The notes beneath the pieces were generated by a model. That model was not told where the DNA came from, made no database searches, and was given only the letters and a program-made list of their open reading frames with translations. From positions 1 through 5,532 of the forward strand of contig JBEVIU010000036.1 in assembly GCA_040510575.1 (NCBI GenBank): a stretch of DNA of 5,532 nucleotides, in the 5' to 3' direction. Below, one piece after another: positions 5,405 through 5,532 of the stretch (its first letter is position 1; each line of letters begins with the position of its first letter). A program made the position numbers and the translations under genes. This DNA comes from DASUMF01 sp040510575. GTDB lineage: Bacteria > Actinomycetota > Acidimicrobiia > IMCC26256 > DASPTH01.

Positions 5405-5532
5405 TCGATGGAGAGTTTGATCCTGGCTCAGGACGAACGCTGGCGGCGCGCCTAAAACATGCAAGTCGAACGAGAAGCCCGGGCTTGCCCGGGTGGACAG
5501 TGGCGAACGGGTGAGTAACACGTGAGGAACCT
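5405..5532 (+). rRNA. rrs: 16S ribosomal RNA, 5' end (partial)
   Basis: The universal 5' site AGAGTTTGATCCTGGCTCAG matches in full at 5412-5431. It is followed by GGACGAACGCTGGCGGCG, CATGCAAGTCGAACG and GGCGAACGGGTGAGTAACACGTG, all in the expected order. Aligning AGAGTTTG to E. coli position 8 puts the mature 5' end near 5405, give or take about 3 bases. Only 128 bases are present; the gene runs off the window. The V1 stem is short: CCCGGG and CCCGGG close a CTTG loop (5479-5494). The start of the sequence is actinobacterial in style. A change from the common CTAACACATG to CTAAAACATG is seen at 5452-5461. Confidence 0.97.

Noticed and set aside
5102..5521. 139-residue - strand frame across the rRNA leader and 16S start
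   Set aside because: It runs antisense through 16S rRNA, a known source of false protein calls, and has no domain features.
1..5532. Search for CRISPR arrays, insertion sequences, attachment sites, toxin-antitoxin or defence genes
   Set aside because: No repeat-spacer pattern, transposase, integrase or terminal inverted repeats were seen. Every sizeable stretch is accounted for by the listed genes, the rRNA leader or short intergenic gaps.

Overview
The window is GC-rich DNA with strong G/C bias at third codon positions. It looks like a chromosomal segment of a high-GC actinobacterium. The start of a 16S rRNA gene at the right edge reads GGACGAACGCTGGCGGCG after the conserved 5' primer site, which is actinobacterial in style. 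I lean towards Acidimicrobiia or a related deep lineage, but 128 bases of 16S read by eye cannot settle that.

Layout from left to right: a possible tail of an upstream gene overlaps the start of argH (argininosuccinate lyase, last step of arginine synthesis). Nineteen bases after argH comes a GTG-started 3-methyladenine DNA glycosylase of the AAG/Mpg family. After a 46-base gap comes tyrS (tyrosyl-tRNA synthetase). All three lie on the + strand. A 14-bp tandem duplication covers the tyrS stop codon, and a 51-base convergent gap with a GC palindrome follows. Next is a complete cytochrome P450 on the - strand. Upstream of it, also on the - strand, is a 68-residue single-span membrane protein of unknown function. 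A promoter region lies between this small gene and the rRNA operon, which are divergent. The rRNA promoter (TTGCAG, 17 bp, TATCAT) starts a leader of about 400 nt that carries a boxA-like element and several hairpins. The mature 16S rRNA begins near 5405 and runs off the window.

The genes are mostly housekeeping: arginine synthesis, base-excision repair, tRNA charging and ribosomal RNA. The P450 is an accessory enzyme with no visible redox partner or pathway neighbour. I see no mobile element, CRISPR array, toxin-antitoxin pair or defence system. I do not find a convincing new multi-gene system here. The points most worth a second look are the TAGNGT boxes placed 8-9 nt before two start codons that lack a Shine-Dalgarno sequence (probable leaderless mRNAs), the structured rRNA leader, the unassigned 68-aa membrane protein divergent from the rRNA operon, and the duplication across the tyrS stop.
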